This document shows positions 1 through 4,837 of a stretch of 5,191 nt of DNA, one piece after another (position 1 is the first letter of the stretch; every line of letters starts with the position of its first letter). The notes beneath the pieces were generated by a model. It made no database searches, was not told the origin of the DNA, and was given only the letters and a program-made list of their open reading frames with translations. The stretch lies in assembly GCA_026706225.1 (NCBI GenBank), contig JAPOZE010000042.1, positions 2,146 to 7,336 on the forward strand, written 5' to 3'. Source of the stretch: Acidobacteriota bacterium (GTDB taxonomy: Bacteria > Acidobacteriota > Terriglobia > Versatilivoradales > Versatilivoraceae). The translations under genes were made by a program, and so were the position numbers.

Positions 1-1
1 G

Positions 2-1126
2 CGTGAAGACCAGGTGATCGTGATTGCCGGCCGCGACAAGGGCAAGCGCGGGGACCACTCCTATTCCAGCCTGCCCGCCTTGCTGCCGACTGTGAACGCG
101 GGCCTCGTCCGGCCCATCGGCCTGGCGACGGGGATGACCCTTCCCGATCATCAGGACTTCATCGTGCGGTTTGTGCTGGTCCTGATAAACCTCCTCCCTT
201 TTGCCTGGCTCCTGGTGCTCTACTCCCGCCTGCTTCAAAGGCTGGGCTTCGACACCTCCACCATTCACTATTGTCTCTGTGCCGCCGCGCTGGGCACCTA
301 TCTGACCGCCTACAGCGTTACGCTCAACAACCATACCCAGGCGGCCATGGCCACCTTCTTTGCGCTCTACTGTTTCATTCGTATCGCCTATGAAGGGCAG
401 AGAGGGTGGAAGTACTTCGCGGTCTGCGGGTTGTGCACTGCCTGGGCCGTGGCCAACGAGATGCCGGCCCTGCCCTTGGCCCTGGTCCTGATGGGATGGC
501 TGTTTCGAACCTCCCCCAAAGCCACGGCCGCCTGGTTTCTGCCGCCTGCAGTCCTGGTGGGCGCCGCCTTCCTGTTTACCCTCTACCTGTCGACCGGCGG
601 GTTGCTTCCCTACTACCTGTACATTGATTCGCCGCTCTACCACTATGAAGGCAGCTACTGGATCCAACCCAAAGGCATCGACGCCGCCGACGATCCCAAG
701 TGGTTCTACCTGTTCAACCTGGTCCTGGGCCACCACGGCGTAGTCAGCCTGACCCCGGTGTTCATCCTCTCCTTTGTGGGATTCTTCGTCAGAGACAGGC
801 TGCAGGGAATCTACCGGTTGGGAGGGGCGCTCACCGTGGCCATGCTGGTCGTCTACACGCTGCAGACCAACAACTACGGAGGGAACTGCCAGGGTGCGCG
901 CTGGCTCTTCTGGTTGATCCCCTTCTGGTTGCTGGCCCTGCCCGCGGTCGTCCGACAGGTTCTGCCTGTCCGTCGCTACCGGTGGATTGCCTATCTGCTG
1001 CTGATCGTTTCGCTCTCGTCGGTTGCCTTTGCCTTGAGCGGGCACAAGGAGATCGGCCGTCCGGGCCCCTGGAGTTCCTCCTGGCTGCATCTGGCCATGC
1101 GCTCGGCGGGATGGATCGACTACTGA
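2..1126 (+). CDS. Polytopic membrane protein, GT-C-like (5' partial)
   Basis: The frame is open to the left edge, so the gene starts outside the window; the GTG at 14 is not a credible start because coding sequence continues in front of it. The visible 374 residues are strongly hydrophobic with about eight to ten membrane segments. Counting from the GTG codon, they lie roughly at 49-70, 84-104, 109-127, 133-163 (probably two), 172-193, 243-259, 271-286, 298-314 and 325-344. A soluble loop at about 200-235 carries YHYEGSYWIQPKG. The N-terminal YSSLPALLPT motif and the later GHHGVVSLTP and TNNYGG motifs resemble large uncharacterised membrane proteins of Planctomycetes and Acidobacteria that look like GT-C glycosyltransferases (lipid-linked sugar donor, inner membrane). 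That resemblance is from memory. The catalytic acidic residues of GT-C enzymes usually lie in the first external loop, which would be in the missing part. It could equally be a non-enzymatic membrane protein. It converges on tRNA-Glu with 31 bases between, and no terminator hairpin is visible there. Confidence 0.6.
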   Translation, partial: REDQVIVIAGRDKGKRGDHSYSSLPALLPTVNAGLVRPIGLATGMTLPDHQDFIVRFVLVLINLLPFAWLLVLYSRLLQRLGFDTSTIHYCLCAAALGTYLTAYSVTLNNHTQAAMATFFALYCFIRIAYEGQRGWKYFAVCGLCTAWAVANEMPALPLALVLMGWLFRTSPKATAAWFLPPAVLVGAAFLFTLYLSTGGLLPYYLYIDSPLYHYEGSYWIQPKGIDAADDPKWFYLFNLVLGHHGVVSLTPVFILSFVGFFVRDRLQGIYRLGGALTVAMLVVYTLQTNNYGGNCQGARWLFWLIPFWLLALPAVVRQVLPVRRYRWIAYLLLIVSLSSVAFALSGHKEIGRPGPWSSSWLHLAMRSAGWIDY

Positions 1127-1157
1127 GGACTACTACCCTGCAAGTGATTGAGGAATA

Positions 1158-1235
1158 TGGCGTCCCGTAGGGGATTTGAACCCCTGTTGCCGCCGTGAAA
1201 GGGCGGTGTCCTAGGCCAGACTAGACGAACGGGAC
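1158..1235 (-). tRNA. tRNA-Glu(TTC)
   Basis: A complete cloverleaf is readable on the minus strand. The acceptor stem GTCCCGT pairs with ACGGGAC, and the discriminator is G. The anticodon stem CCGCC/GGCGG encloses loop CTTTCAC with anticodon TTC. The T arm is AGGGG-TTCAAAT-CCCCT. The 3' CCA is encoded (1158-1160). It reads GAA/GAG glutamate codons. It lies 73 bases downstream of tRNA-Lys on the same strand, with no promoter of its own evident, so it is probably the distal member of a two-tRNA transcript. Confidence 0.97.
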
Positions 1236-1308
1236 CTGGAGGTGGGTTCGGCAGACGGTTCGTGTGAAGATCGGGTCGGCTGCCGGGTTTGACCGATGGT
1301 TGGTGTTC

Positions 1309-1384
1309 TGGTGAGCCGTGCTGGGCTCGAACCAGCGACCCTCTCCTTAAAAGGGAGATGCTCTACCAACTGAGCTAACGGCCC
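1309..1384 (-). tRNA. tRNA-Lys(TTT)
   Basis: A complete cloverleaf on the minus strand. Acceptor GGGCCGT pairs with ACGGCTC (one G-U pair), and the discriminator is A. The D arm has GCTC/GAGC, and the anticodon stem TCTCC/GGAGA has loop CTTTTAA with anticodon TTT. The T arm is CTGG-TTCGAGC-CCAG with a fifth pair, and CCA is encoded (1309-1311). It reads AAA/AAG lysine codons. Its 5' end lies about 10 bases after the expected start site of the promoter at 1401-1429. The sequence is 63/76 identical to tRNA-Val on the opposite strand. Confidence 0.97.
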
Positions 1385-1400
1385 CCGCAAAAGCTGAGCT

Positions 1401-1429
1401 ATCTTAGAGGCTACTCAGGGGGCTGTCAA
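1401..1429 (-). promoter_or_regulatory. Sigma70-type promoter for tRNA-Lys/Glu
   Basis: On the minus strand a perfect -35 box TTGACA (1424-1429) is followed after exactly 17 bases by the -10 box TAAGAT (1401-1406, 5 of 6 consensus). The predicted start near 1394 gives a leader of about 10 bases before tRNA-Lys. The boxes, spacing and position are read directly; activity is inferred. Confidence 0.85.
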
Positions 1430-1512
1430 GGTCCGCTTGAGGATCGATGGAGAAGGCCGCGGCCGCCGGTTGCTCCCGCACCTTGCCGTGCCCCGGGAGC
1501 CGCTTCGGTTCC

Positions 1513-1541
1513 TTGACTTCGGGTACCAACCATTGTATATT
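1513..1541 (+). promoter_or_regulatory. Sigma70-type promoter for tRNA-Val/Asp and DUF507 genes
   Basis: The -35 box TTGACT (1513-1518, 5 of 6) is separated by exactly 17 bases from the -10 box TATATT (1536-1541, 5 of 6). The predicted start near 1548 gives a leader of about 30 bases before tRNA-Val. No second promoter is seen between here and the DUF507 genes, so this one probably drives the whole unit to the terminator at 2349-2384. The spacer between this promoter and the opposing one (1430-1512) holds nothing else I can identify. Confidence 0.85.
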
Positions 1542-1577
1542 CCAGTCCGTTTTGAGCCGGGTTCGCCGGTCTGTAAC

Positions 1578-1653
1578 GGGCGGTTAGCTCAGCTGGGAGA
1601 GCACATCCCTTACAAGGATGGGGTCACTGGTTCGAGCCCAGTACCGCCCACCA
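1578..1653 (+). tRNA. tRNA-Val(TAC)
   Basis: A complete cloverleaf. Acceptor GGGCGGT pairs with ACCGCCC, and the discriminator is A. The D arm has GCTC/GAGC, and the anticodon stem CATCC/GGATG has loop CTTACAA with anticodon TAC. The T arm is CTGG-TTCGAGC-CCAG plus one pair, and CCA is encoded (1651-1653). It reads GTA/GTG and, with a modified wobble base, other valine codons. It is the first gene after the rightward promoter and is separated from tRNA-Asp by 20 bases. Confidence 0.97.
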
Positions 1654-1673
1654 GGGTGAGCCGTCTTTTTCGC

Positions 1674-1750
1674 GGGGTCGTAGTTCAGTTGGTTAGAACG
1701 CTGGCCTGTCACGTCAGAGGTCGCGGGTTCGAGTCCCGTCGGCCCCGCCA
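1674..1750 (+). tRNA. tRNA-Asp(GTC)
   Basis: A complete cloverleaf. Acceptor GGGGTCG pairs with CGGCCCC (one T-G pair), and the discriminator is G. The anticodon stem CTGGC/GTCAG has loop CTGTCAC with anticodon GTC. The T arm is GCGGG-TTCGAGT-CCCGT, and CCA is encoded (1748-1750). It reads GAC/GAT aspartate codons. The DUF507 start codon follows only 12 bases after the CCA end, so 3' processing of this tRNA must also create the 5' end of the downstream mRNA if they are one transcript. Confidence 0.97.
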
Positions 1751-1762
1751 TCTTCCGCGCCT

Positions 1763-2041
1763 ATGGGGCTGCAAAAGGAATATGTCCGCTACCTCTCGCA
1801 ACGGGTCGTGGACGAGTTGATCAAGCGGGAAATGATCGAGATCCCCGTGCAATCCCCTCTGCGGGACCAGGTGCTGGCGGTGATGGAGGAAGAGTTGAGC
1901 GTGGAGGATCGCATCAACGAGGAGGCCAGAACCCTGCTGCAGCAATACGCGGAACACATGCGGCAAACCGGGGTGTCCTATCACGAGATGTTCAAGATGG
2001 TGAAGAACCGGCTGGTCAAGGAAAAGAAGGTGATTCTGTAA
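1763..2041 (+). CDS. DUF507 family protein (first of a tandem pair)
   Basis: A small 92-residue charged protein, largely predicted alpha-helical. It matches the uncharacterised DUF507 family by its N-terminal pattern LSQRVVDELIKREMIEI, the central EEELSVEDRINEEAR segment, and the C-terminal YHEMFKMVKNRLVKEKKVI. Its length is that of the family. There is no signal peptide or membrane segment, so it is expected in the cytoplasm; no biochemical role is known to me. The ATG at 1763 is chosen because it starts the family N-terminus. There is no Shine-Dalgarno sequence in the 12 bases between it and the tRNA-Asp CCA end, and no better in-frame start follows. The second DUF507 gene follows after 6 bases, implying a two-gene unit, probably cotranscribed with the tRNAs. 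Confidence 0.88.
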   Translation: MGLQKEYVRYLSQRVVDELIKREMIEIPVQSPLRDQVLAVMEEELSVEDRINEEARTLLQQYAEHMRQTGVSYHEMFKMVKNRLVKEKKVIL

Positions 2042-2047
2042 GCCGCC

Positions 2048-2317
2048 ATGCGCCTGAGCCGCGACAAGATCAACAAGCTGGCTCACGTGGTGACGGATGA
2101 GCTTGTGGTTCACGACGAGGTGGAATTCGTCGAGGACCGAAATACCATTCGACTGGAAATCGTGAAGATTCTGAACGAGGAGATGAAGAAGGAGGAGGGC
2201 CTGGACCAGGAAGCCAGAAGGAAGATCGAATCCCAGAAGAAGACGGTTCCCGAAGGCAGCCTGGAGTGGGACATCCTCTATCGCAAGTACTACGCCGAAG
2301 AGTTGAAGAAGCTGTAG
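2048..2317 (+). CDS. DUF507 family protein (second of a tandem pair)
   Basis: An 89-residue charged, helical cytoplasmic protein that starts with the typical DUF507 N-terminus MRLSRDKINKLAHVVTDELV. It continues with an NEEMKKEEGLDQEAR segment equivalent to EEELSVEDRINEEAR in its neighbour, and ends with EWDILYRKYYAEELKKL. The two proteins align along their whole length but are clearly diverged, consistent with an old duplication. The function of the family is unknown to me. The start lies 6 bases after the upstream stop and lacks a well-placed Shine-Dalgarno sequence; the nearest candidate, AAGG at 2027-2030, is 17 bases away. Translational coupling is therefore likely. The unit ends at the terminator 32 bases beyond the stop codon. 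Confidence 0.9.
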   Translation: MRLSRDKINKLAHVVTDELVVHDEVEFVEDRNTIRLEIVKILNEEMKKEEGLDQEARRKIESQKKTVPEGSLEWDILYRKYYAEELKKL

Positions 2318-2348
2318 TCCGCTTCGATTTCTGTTGAATCCTCAAACG

Positions 2349-2384
2349 AAAAAGCCAGCGAGCCGAAAGGTCGCTGGCTTTTTT
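2349..2384 (+). terminator. Intrinsic terminator, probably bidirectional
   Basis: A 13-bp perfect stem (2349-2361 with 2371-2383; core AGCCAGCGA/TCGCTGGCT) extends through two CC/GG pairs to a GAAA tetraloop at 2365-2368, with one bulged G at 2362. It is followed by a run of six T (2379-2384) on the plus strand and by a matching T run (complement of 2349-2353) on the minus strand. It ends the DUF507 unit. It also lies 22 bases beyond the stop of the protease gene coming from the right, so it can serve both. Confidence 0.95.
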
Positions 2385-2406
2385 GCTTGGCGTTTCCGCG
2401 GTTGCC

Positions 2407-3414
2407 CTACTTCCTGCGCTTGAGGGTGGGACGCTCCTCGTCCGCCGGGTCGTCCGAGACCTCCTCCACCTCCCCGCTGGTACGCCGCTTCAGGGATGGG
2501 CGGTTCGATTTTTGATCCTTCCTGGGCCTGCTGGCATTCTCCATGGCCAGGAGCTTGGCCTTGATCCGGTCGAACTCGGAGGTGTTGATGACGTATTGAT
2601 CCCGATCCGGGAGGATGTCGGCGATGTTGTCCTGGGTCTTGGCGATTCGATCTCCGGTCGGGGGGTGGGTGCGAAAAGCCTTGGCCAGCTTGCCCGGCTT
2701 CTTTTTCTCCATGGCCTGAATCTTTTCGAAGAAGGAAACCGAAGAGGTCGGATCGTACCCGGTCTTGTAGAGGTACTGCAGGCCCAGAAAGTCGGCCTCG
2801 GTTTCGGCTTTCCGGCTGAAATGCAGGAACTGCAGGGGGATCAGGAATCCGGCGGCCTGGTAGAGGCCGTAACCCAGGGCGCCGCCCATGAAGATCAAGG
2901 GCAGCATGGCGTAGTTGGCGATCTGGCCCTTGGTGGCGTTCTCGGTCCCGTGGCGGGCGGTGACGTGGGCTATCTCGTGGGCCATCACGCCGGCCATCTC
3001 CGATTCCGATTCCGCCGAGGTGATCAACCCGGAGTTGACGTAGAAGAATCCTCCCGGCAGCGCGAAGGCATTGATCTGGTCCGAATCCACTATCTTGATG
3101 GTGAACGGCACCTTGGAGTCGGAGTTCCGAACCAGGTTCTGGCCCACCCGGTTCACGTACTCGTTGACTTCCGGGTCGTTGATCAGCTTGACATTCTGCT
3201 CGATCTGCATGGACAGTCGCTTGCCCAGGGCGATCTCCCGCTCGATCGAGTAGAAATTCAAGCTGCGTTTGTTGATTTCCCGGTTGCCGACGTTCTCCAC
3301 ATCCGCATGCTTCTTTTTCTTTTTCTTCTTTTCAGCCAGAAGGGGACTGTGGATCCCGAATCCGAGAAATGCCGCCAAGGTCATGGCCAACAACTGCCTG
3401 AGCCTACCTCTCAT
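2407..3414 (-). CDS. Exported M48 family zinc metalloprotease
   Basis: With the start at 3414 the protein has 335 residues. The zinc-binding HEIAH motif is at 146-150 (followed by VTARHG). The third ligand is E204 within ETEADFLG, and the family's C-terminal THPPTGDRI motif is at 249-257. The order and spacing fit the single-domain periplasmic M48 proteases related to BepA/LoiP, which take part in envelope and outer-membrane protein quality control. No TPR domain is present. Residues 1-27 form a signal peptide ending ..PLLA, followed by seven consecutive lysines at 29-35. A hydrophobic stretch at about 168-198 follows the active site. The C-terminal 35-40 residues are charged and disordered, with RPSLKRR and RPTLKRRK repeated. 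ATG 3414 is preferred over an in-frame ATG at 3441 because it has an AGGAG site 8 bases upstream and starts a clean signal peptide. The gene ends at the shared terminator. The substrate is unknown. Confidence 0.93.
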   Translation of the reverse strand: MRGRLRQLLAMTLAAFLGFGIHSPLLAEKKKKKKKHADVENVGNREINKRSLNFYSIEREIALGKRLSMQIEQNVKLINDPEVNEYVNRVGQNLVRNSDSKVPFTIKIVDSDQINAFALPGGFFYVNSGLITSAESESEMAGVMAHEIAHVTARHGTENATKGQIANYAMLPLIFMGGALGYGLYQAAGFLIPLQFLHFSRKAETEADFLGLQYLYKTGYDPTSSVSFFEKIQAMEKKKPGKLAKAFRTHPPTGDRIAKTQDNIADILPDRDQYVINTSEFDRIKAKLLAMENASRPRKDQKSNRPSLKRRTSGEVEEVSDDPADEERPTLKRRK

Positions 3415-3422
3415 CGAACTCG

Positions 3423-3427
3423 CTCCT
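3423..3427 (-). promoter_or_regulatory. Ribosome binding site deciding the protease start
   Basis: AGGAG on the minus strand, 8 bases before the ATG at 3414. No comparable site precedes the upstream in-frame ATG at 3441. This is the only good Shine-Dalgarno site before a gene whose start lies in this window. Confidence 0.8.
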
Positions 3428-3430
3428 CTC

Positions 3431-3454
3431 TTGGCCATCACGCTCGATGGCCAA
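3431..3454. repeat. Perfect inverted repeat upstream of the M48 gene
   Basis: TTGGCCATC (3431-3439) and GATGGCCAA (3446-3454) form 9-bp perfect arms around 6 bases. The repeat lies just upstream of the AGGAG site. It could be a dimeric-repressor operator or, if transcription begins further upstream, a hairpin in the 5' untranslated region. The arms are seen directly; the role is inferred. Confidence 0.6.
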
Positions 3455-3475
3455 TCCGGGTAAAACGACTGTCAA
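3447..3475 (-). promoter_or_regulatory. Possible promoter of the M48 gene
   Basis: A perfect -35 box TTGACA lies at 3470-3475 on the minus strand. The best-spaced -10 position (3447-3452, GGCCAT) is poor and falls inside the inverted repeat. An alternative is TAAAAT (3480-3485, 5 of 6) with a weak TCCACT -35 (3503-3508), 17 bases apart. Either placement starts transcription upstream of the ATG at 3414, but the first would leave the ATG at 3441 untranscribed. Confidence 0.35.
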
Positions 3476-3500
3476 GGTTATTTTAACATGAATGCGGAAA

Positions 3501-4166
3501 TCAGTGGAGGCTCTGGGGCGCGGATTGGTGGGGTTTCGGCGGTGCGGTATCGGAACCTGGGGAAGGGGCCGTCTGTTCCACGGGGCTCTTCCGGGAAGCC
3601 TGCTTCCAGGTGTAGACAATGCGGTGGATGACGGTCAGGTTGCTCAGGACGGCCATGACCCACAGGACCGGAGCCATCTTGCCGGACAGAGCGCCGATGA
3701 TGATCAGGACCAGCCGCTCCGGACGCTCCATGAAGCCGACCTTGCAGAGCTCGATCAATGACTCTGCCCGGGCGCGGGTATAGCTGGTCATGACGGCGCC
3801 GATCATGACGATGCCGGACAGAACCAGGTAGGTCATCTGTTCCGCTCGGGCGTAGTGAATCAGCAACCCCAGGAAGAGGGCCATGTCGGAGTAGCGATCC
3901 AGGACCGAGTCGAAGAAAGCGCCGAACGGAGTTTCGGTTCGGGTTACCCGGGCCACCCGTCCGTCGAGCATGTCGAAGATGCCCGAGAATATGATGACGA
4001 TCCCGGCATCGAAGAACCTCCCCTGGGCCAGAAACCAGGCGGCCAGCAGAGTGATCAGAAATCCCACAAAGGTGAGCAGGTTGGGACTGATGCCCAGCAG
4101 GGATATGCCCCTGACCATGAGGTTGAGGATGGCTCTGCATATCCTGCCGATGGTTTGGCTGAGCAT
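3501..4166 (-). CDS. CDP-alcohol phosphatidyltransferase, PI-phosphate-synthase-like
   Basis: A 221-residue inner-membrane enzyme that transfers a phosphatidyl (or related) group from CDP-diacylglycerol to an alcohol. The full family signature D-x2-D-G-x2-A-R-x8-G-x3-D-x3-D is present: D65, D68, G69, A72, R73, G82, D86 and D90. About six membrane segments occur, roughly at 30-48, 52-66, 92-107, 112-128, 152-160 with its flanks, and 165-185. The stretch SYTRARAE (128-135) followed by FMERPERL (145-152) resembles phosphatidylinositol-phosphate and archaetidylinositol-phosphate synthases more than PgsA or PssA, so inositol phosphate is the likely acceptor. That is an inference. The last 30 residues are a Pro/Ser/Gln-rich tail outside the domain. 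It starts 6 bases after the greA stop, has no clear Shine-Dalgarno site, and is probably translated by coupling in a greA operon. Phosphatidylglycerophosphate synthase is the main alternative. Confidence 0.88.
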   Translation of the reverse strand: MLSQTIGRICRAILNLMVRGISLLGISPNLLTFVGFLITLLAAWFLAQGRFFDAGIVIIFSGIFDMLDGRVARVTRTETPFGAFFDSVLDRYSDMALFLGLLIHYARAEQMTYLVLSGIVMIGAVMTSYTRARAESLIELCKVGFMERPERLVLIIIGALSGKMAPVLWVMAVLSNLTVIHRIVYTWKQASRKSPVEQTAPSPGSDTAPPKPHQSAPQSLH

Positions 4167-4172
4167 GGCCGG

Positions 4173-4655
4173 CTATTCGGTGTTCCCCGATTGATCGTGA
4201 ATGGTGGTCAGACTCAGGATCTCGAACTCCTTGAGGCCGCCCGGGGTGTGTACCTTGGCGGTGTCCCCCTCCCTCTTGTTCAGCAGGCCCCGCCCGATGG
4301 GAGAGGTCGTCGAGATCAGGCCTTTTTGAATGTTCGACTCTTCGGCCGACACCAGCTTGTAGGTGATCTCGGCATTTTTCTGAAGGTCATAGAGGACGAC
4401 GGTGGACCCGTAGGAAGCGCGGTCTCTGGGTATCCTGTCGAAATTGATCATGGCCACGTCGGCCAATCTCTTGCGGAGCTGAGCCAATTTGGCGTTGAGG
4501 ATCTCTTGCCGCTGCTTGGCCGATTGGTATTCCGCGTTTTCGCTCAGGTCGCCCAGTGCGATGGCTTTCTTCAACTCCTTGGGGAGTTCCTTGGTCAGCT
4601 CGTGCTGGATCACACGAATTTCTTCTTCCAGTTTTCTCTTGATGTCGATGGTCAT
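4173..4655 (-). CDS. greA: Transcription elongation factor GreA
   Basis: A 160-residue protein, matching the usual GreA length of about 158. GreA enters the secondary channel of stalled, backtracked RNA polymerase and stimulates cleavage of the extruded RNA 3' end. The N-terminal coiled coil (about 1-70) carries the tip motif GDLSENAEY at 35-43, with the two acidic residues D36 and E39 that help position the catalytic magnesium. The C-terminal FKBP-like domain (about 78-155) shows YGSTVVLYD, the ISTTSPIGRGLL motif and GDTAKVHTPGG. The start is ATG 4655. An in-frame TTG at 4688 would add 11 residues, but it overlaps the -10 box of the promoter at 4688-4716 and would not be transcribed from it. 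No clear Shine-Dalgarno site precedes the ATG. The phosphatidyltransferase gene follows 6 bases after the stop. Confidence 0.95.
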   Translation of the reverse strand: MTIDIKRKLEEEIRVIQHELTKELPKELKKAIALGDLSENAEYQSAKQRQEILNAKLAQLRKRLADVAMINFDRIPRDRASYGSTVVLYDLQKNAEITYKLVSAEESNIQKGLISTTSPIGRGLLNKREGDTAKVHTPGGLKEFEILSLTTIHDQSGNTE

Positions 4656-4687
4656 GGGAGTTGTTTTTCGGCCTCGGGAAACCGCCA

Positions 4688-4716
4688 ATACTAGTTCTAA
4701 TCGACTGAAAAGTCAA
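4688..4716 (-). promoter_or_regulatory. Sigma70-type promoter of the greA operon
   Basis: On the minus strand TTGACT (4711-4716, 5 of 6) is followed after exactly 17 bases by TAGTAT (4688-4693, 4 of 6). The predicted start near 4681 leaves a leader of about 25 bases before ATG 4655. It probably drives both greA and the phosphatidyltransferase gene. Confidence 0.75.
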
Positions 4717-4748
4717 AACATGCCGACATTGAGCCTCCTCCGCTTCAG

Positions 4749-4781
4749 ACCGCCGCCGGCCCCTGAGAGGGCTGCGGCGGT
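4749..4781. other. GC-rich stem-loop between the MCE gene and greA
   Basis: An 8-bp perfect outer stem (ACCGCCGC 4749-4756 with GCGGCGGT 4774-4781) is followed by an internal loop and a GCCC/GGGC inner stem (4759-4762 with 4769-4772). It lies 56 bases beyond the stop of the MCE gene and upstream of the greA promoter. No T run follows on either strand, so it is not a standard intrinsic terminator. It may be a transcript-end-stabilising hairpin or a weak terminator. Confidence 0.4.
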
Positions 4782-4837
4782 TGGCCGATGCCCTCTGCTC
4801 CCCTAAGGTTTCGAAATTGCAAAATTCAGCCCCTGCC

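Noticed and set aside
1127..1157. Possible terminator between the membrane-protein gene and tRNA-Glu
   Set aside because: No stem with a T run is found on either strand; only a short GACTACT direct repeat is present.
1236..1308. Possible small gene or hairpin in the tRNA-Lys/tRNA-Glu spacer
   Set aside because: Only very short self-complementary pieces and no supported reading frame are present. It looks like a plain processed spacer.
1437..1820. A 127-codon open frame on the plus strand
   Set aside because: It runs through tRNA-Val and tRNA-Asp and into the first DUF507 gene in another frame. The translated tRNA segments (such as RLAQLGEHIPYKDG and GSSPVPP) are a common false-protein signature.
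1709..2113. A 134-codon minus-strand frame ending in RRDSNPRPLT
   Set aside because: This ending is the well-known artefact of translating a tRNA antisense. The rest is opposite the DUF507 genes.
3306..3333. Purine tract encoding seven lysines as a simple-sequence (phase-variable) repeat
   Set aside because: The tract mixes AAA and AAG codons with no homopolymer longer than five, so slippage-driven frameshifting is not strongly suggested.
2383..3486. A 367-codon open frame on the plus strand
   Set aside because: It is antisense to the M48 gene, whose HEIAH motif, signal peptide and RBS are clear. The plus-strand product shows no recognisable motif, and its first codons fall in the terminator T run.
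3478..4140. A 220-codon minus-strand frame overlapping the phosphatidyltransferase
   Set aside because: It is the +1-shifted shadow of the CDP-alcohol phosphatidyltransferase and lacks membrane segments or motifs.
3855..4694. A 279-codon open frame on the plus strand
   Set aside because: It lies opposite greA and the phosphatidyltransferase, both firmly identified. It is a by-product of high GC codon usage.
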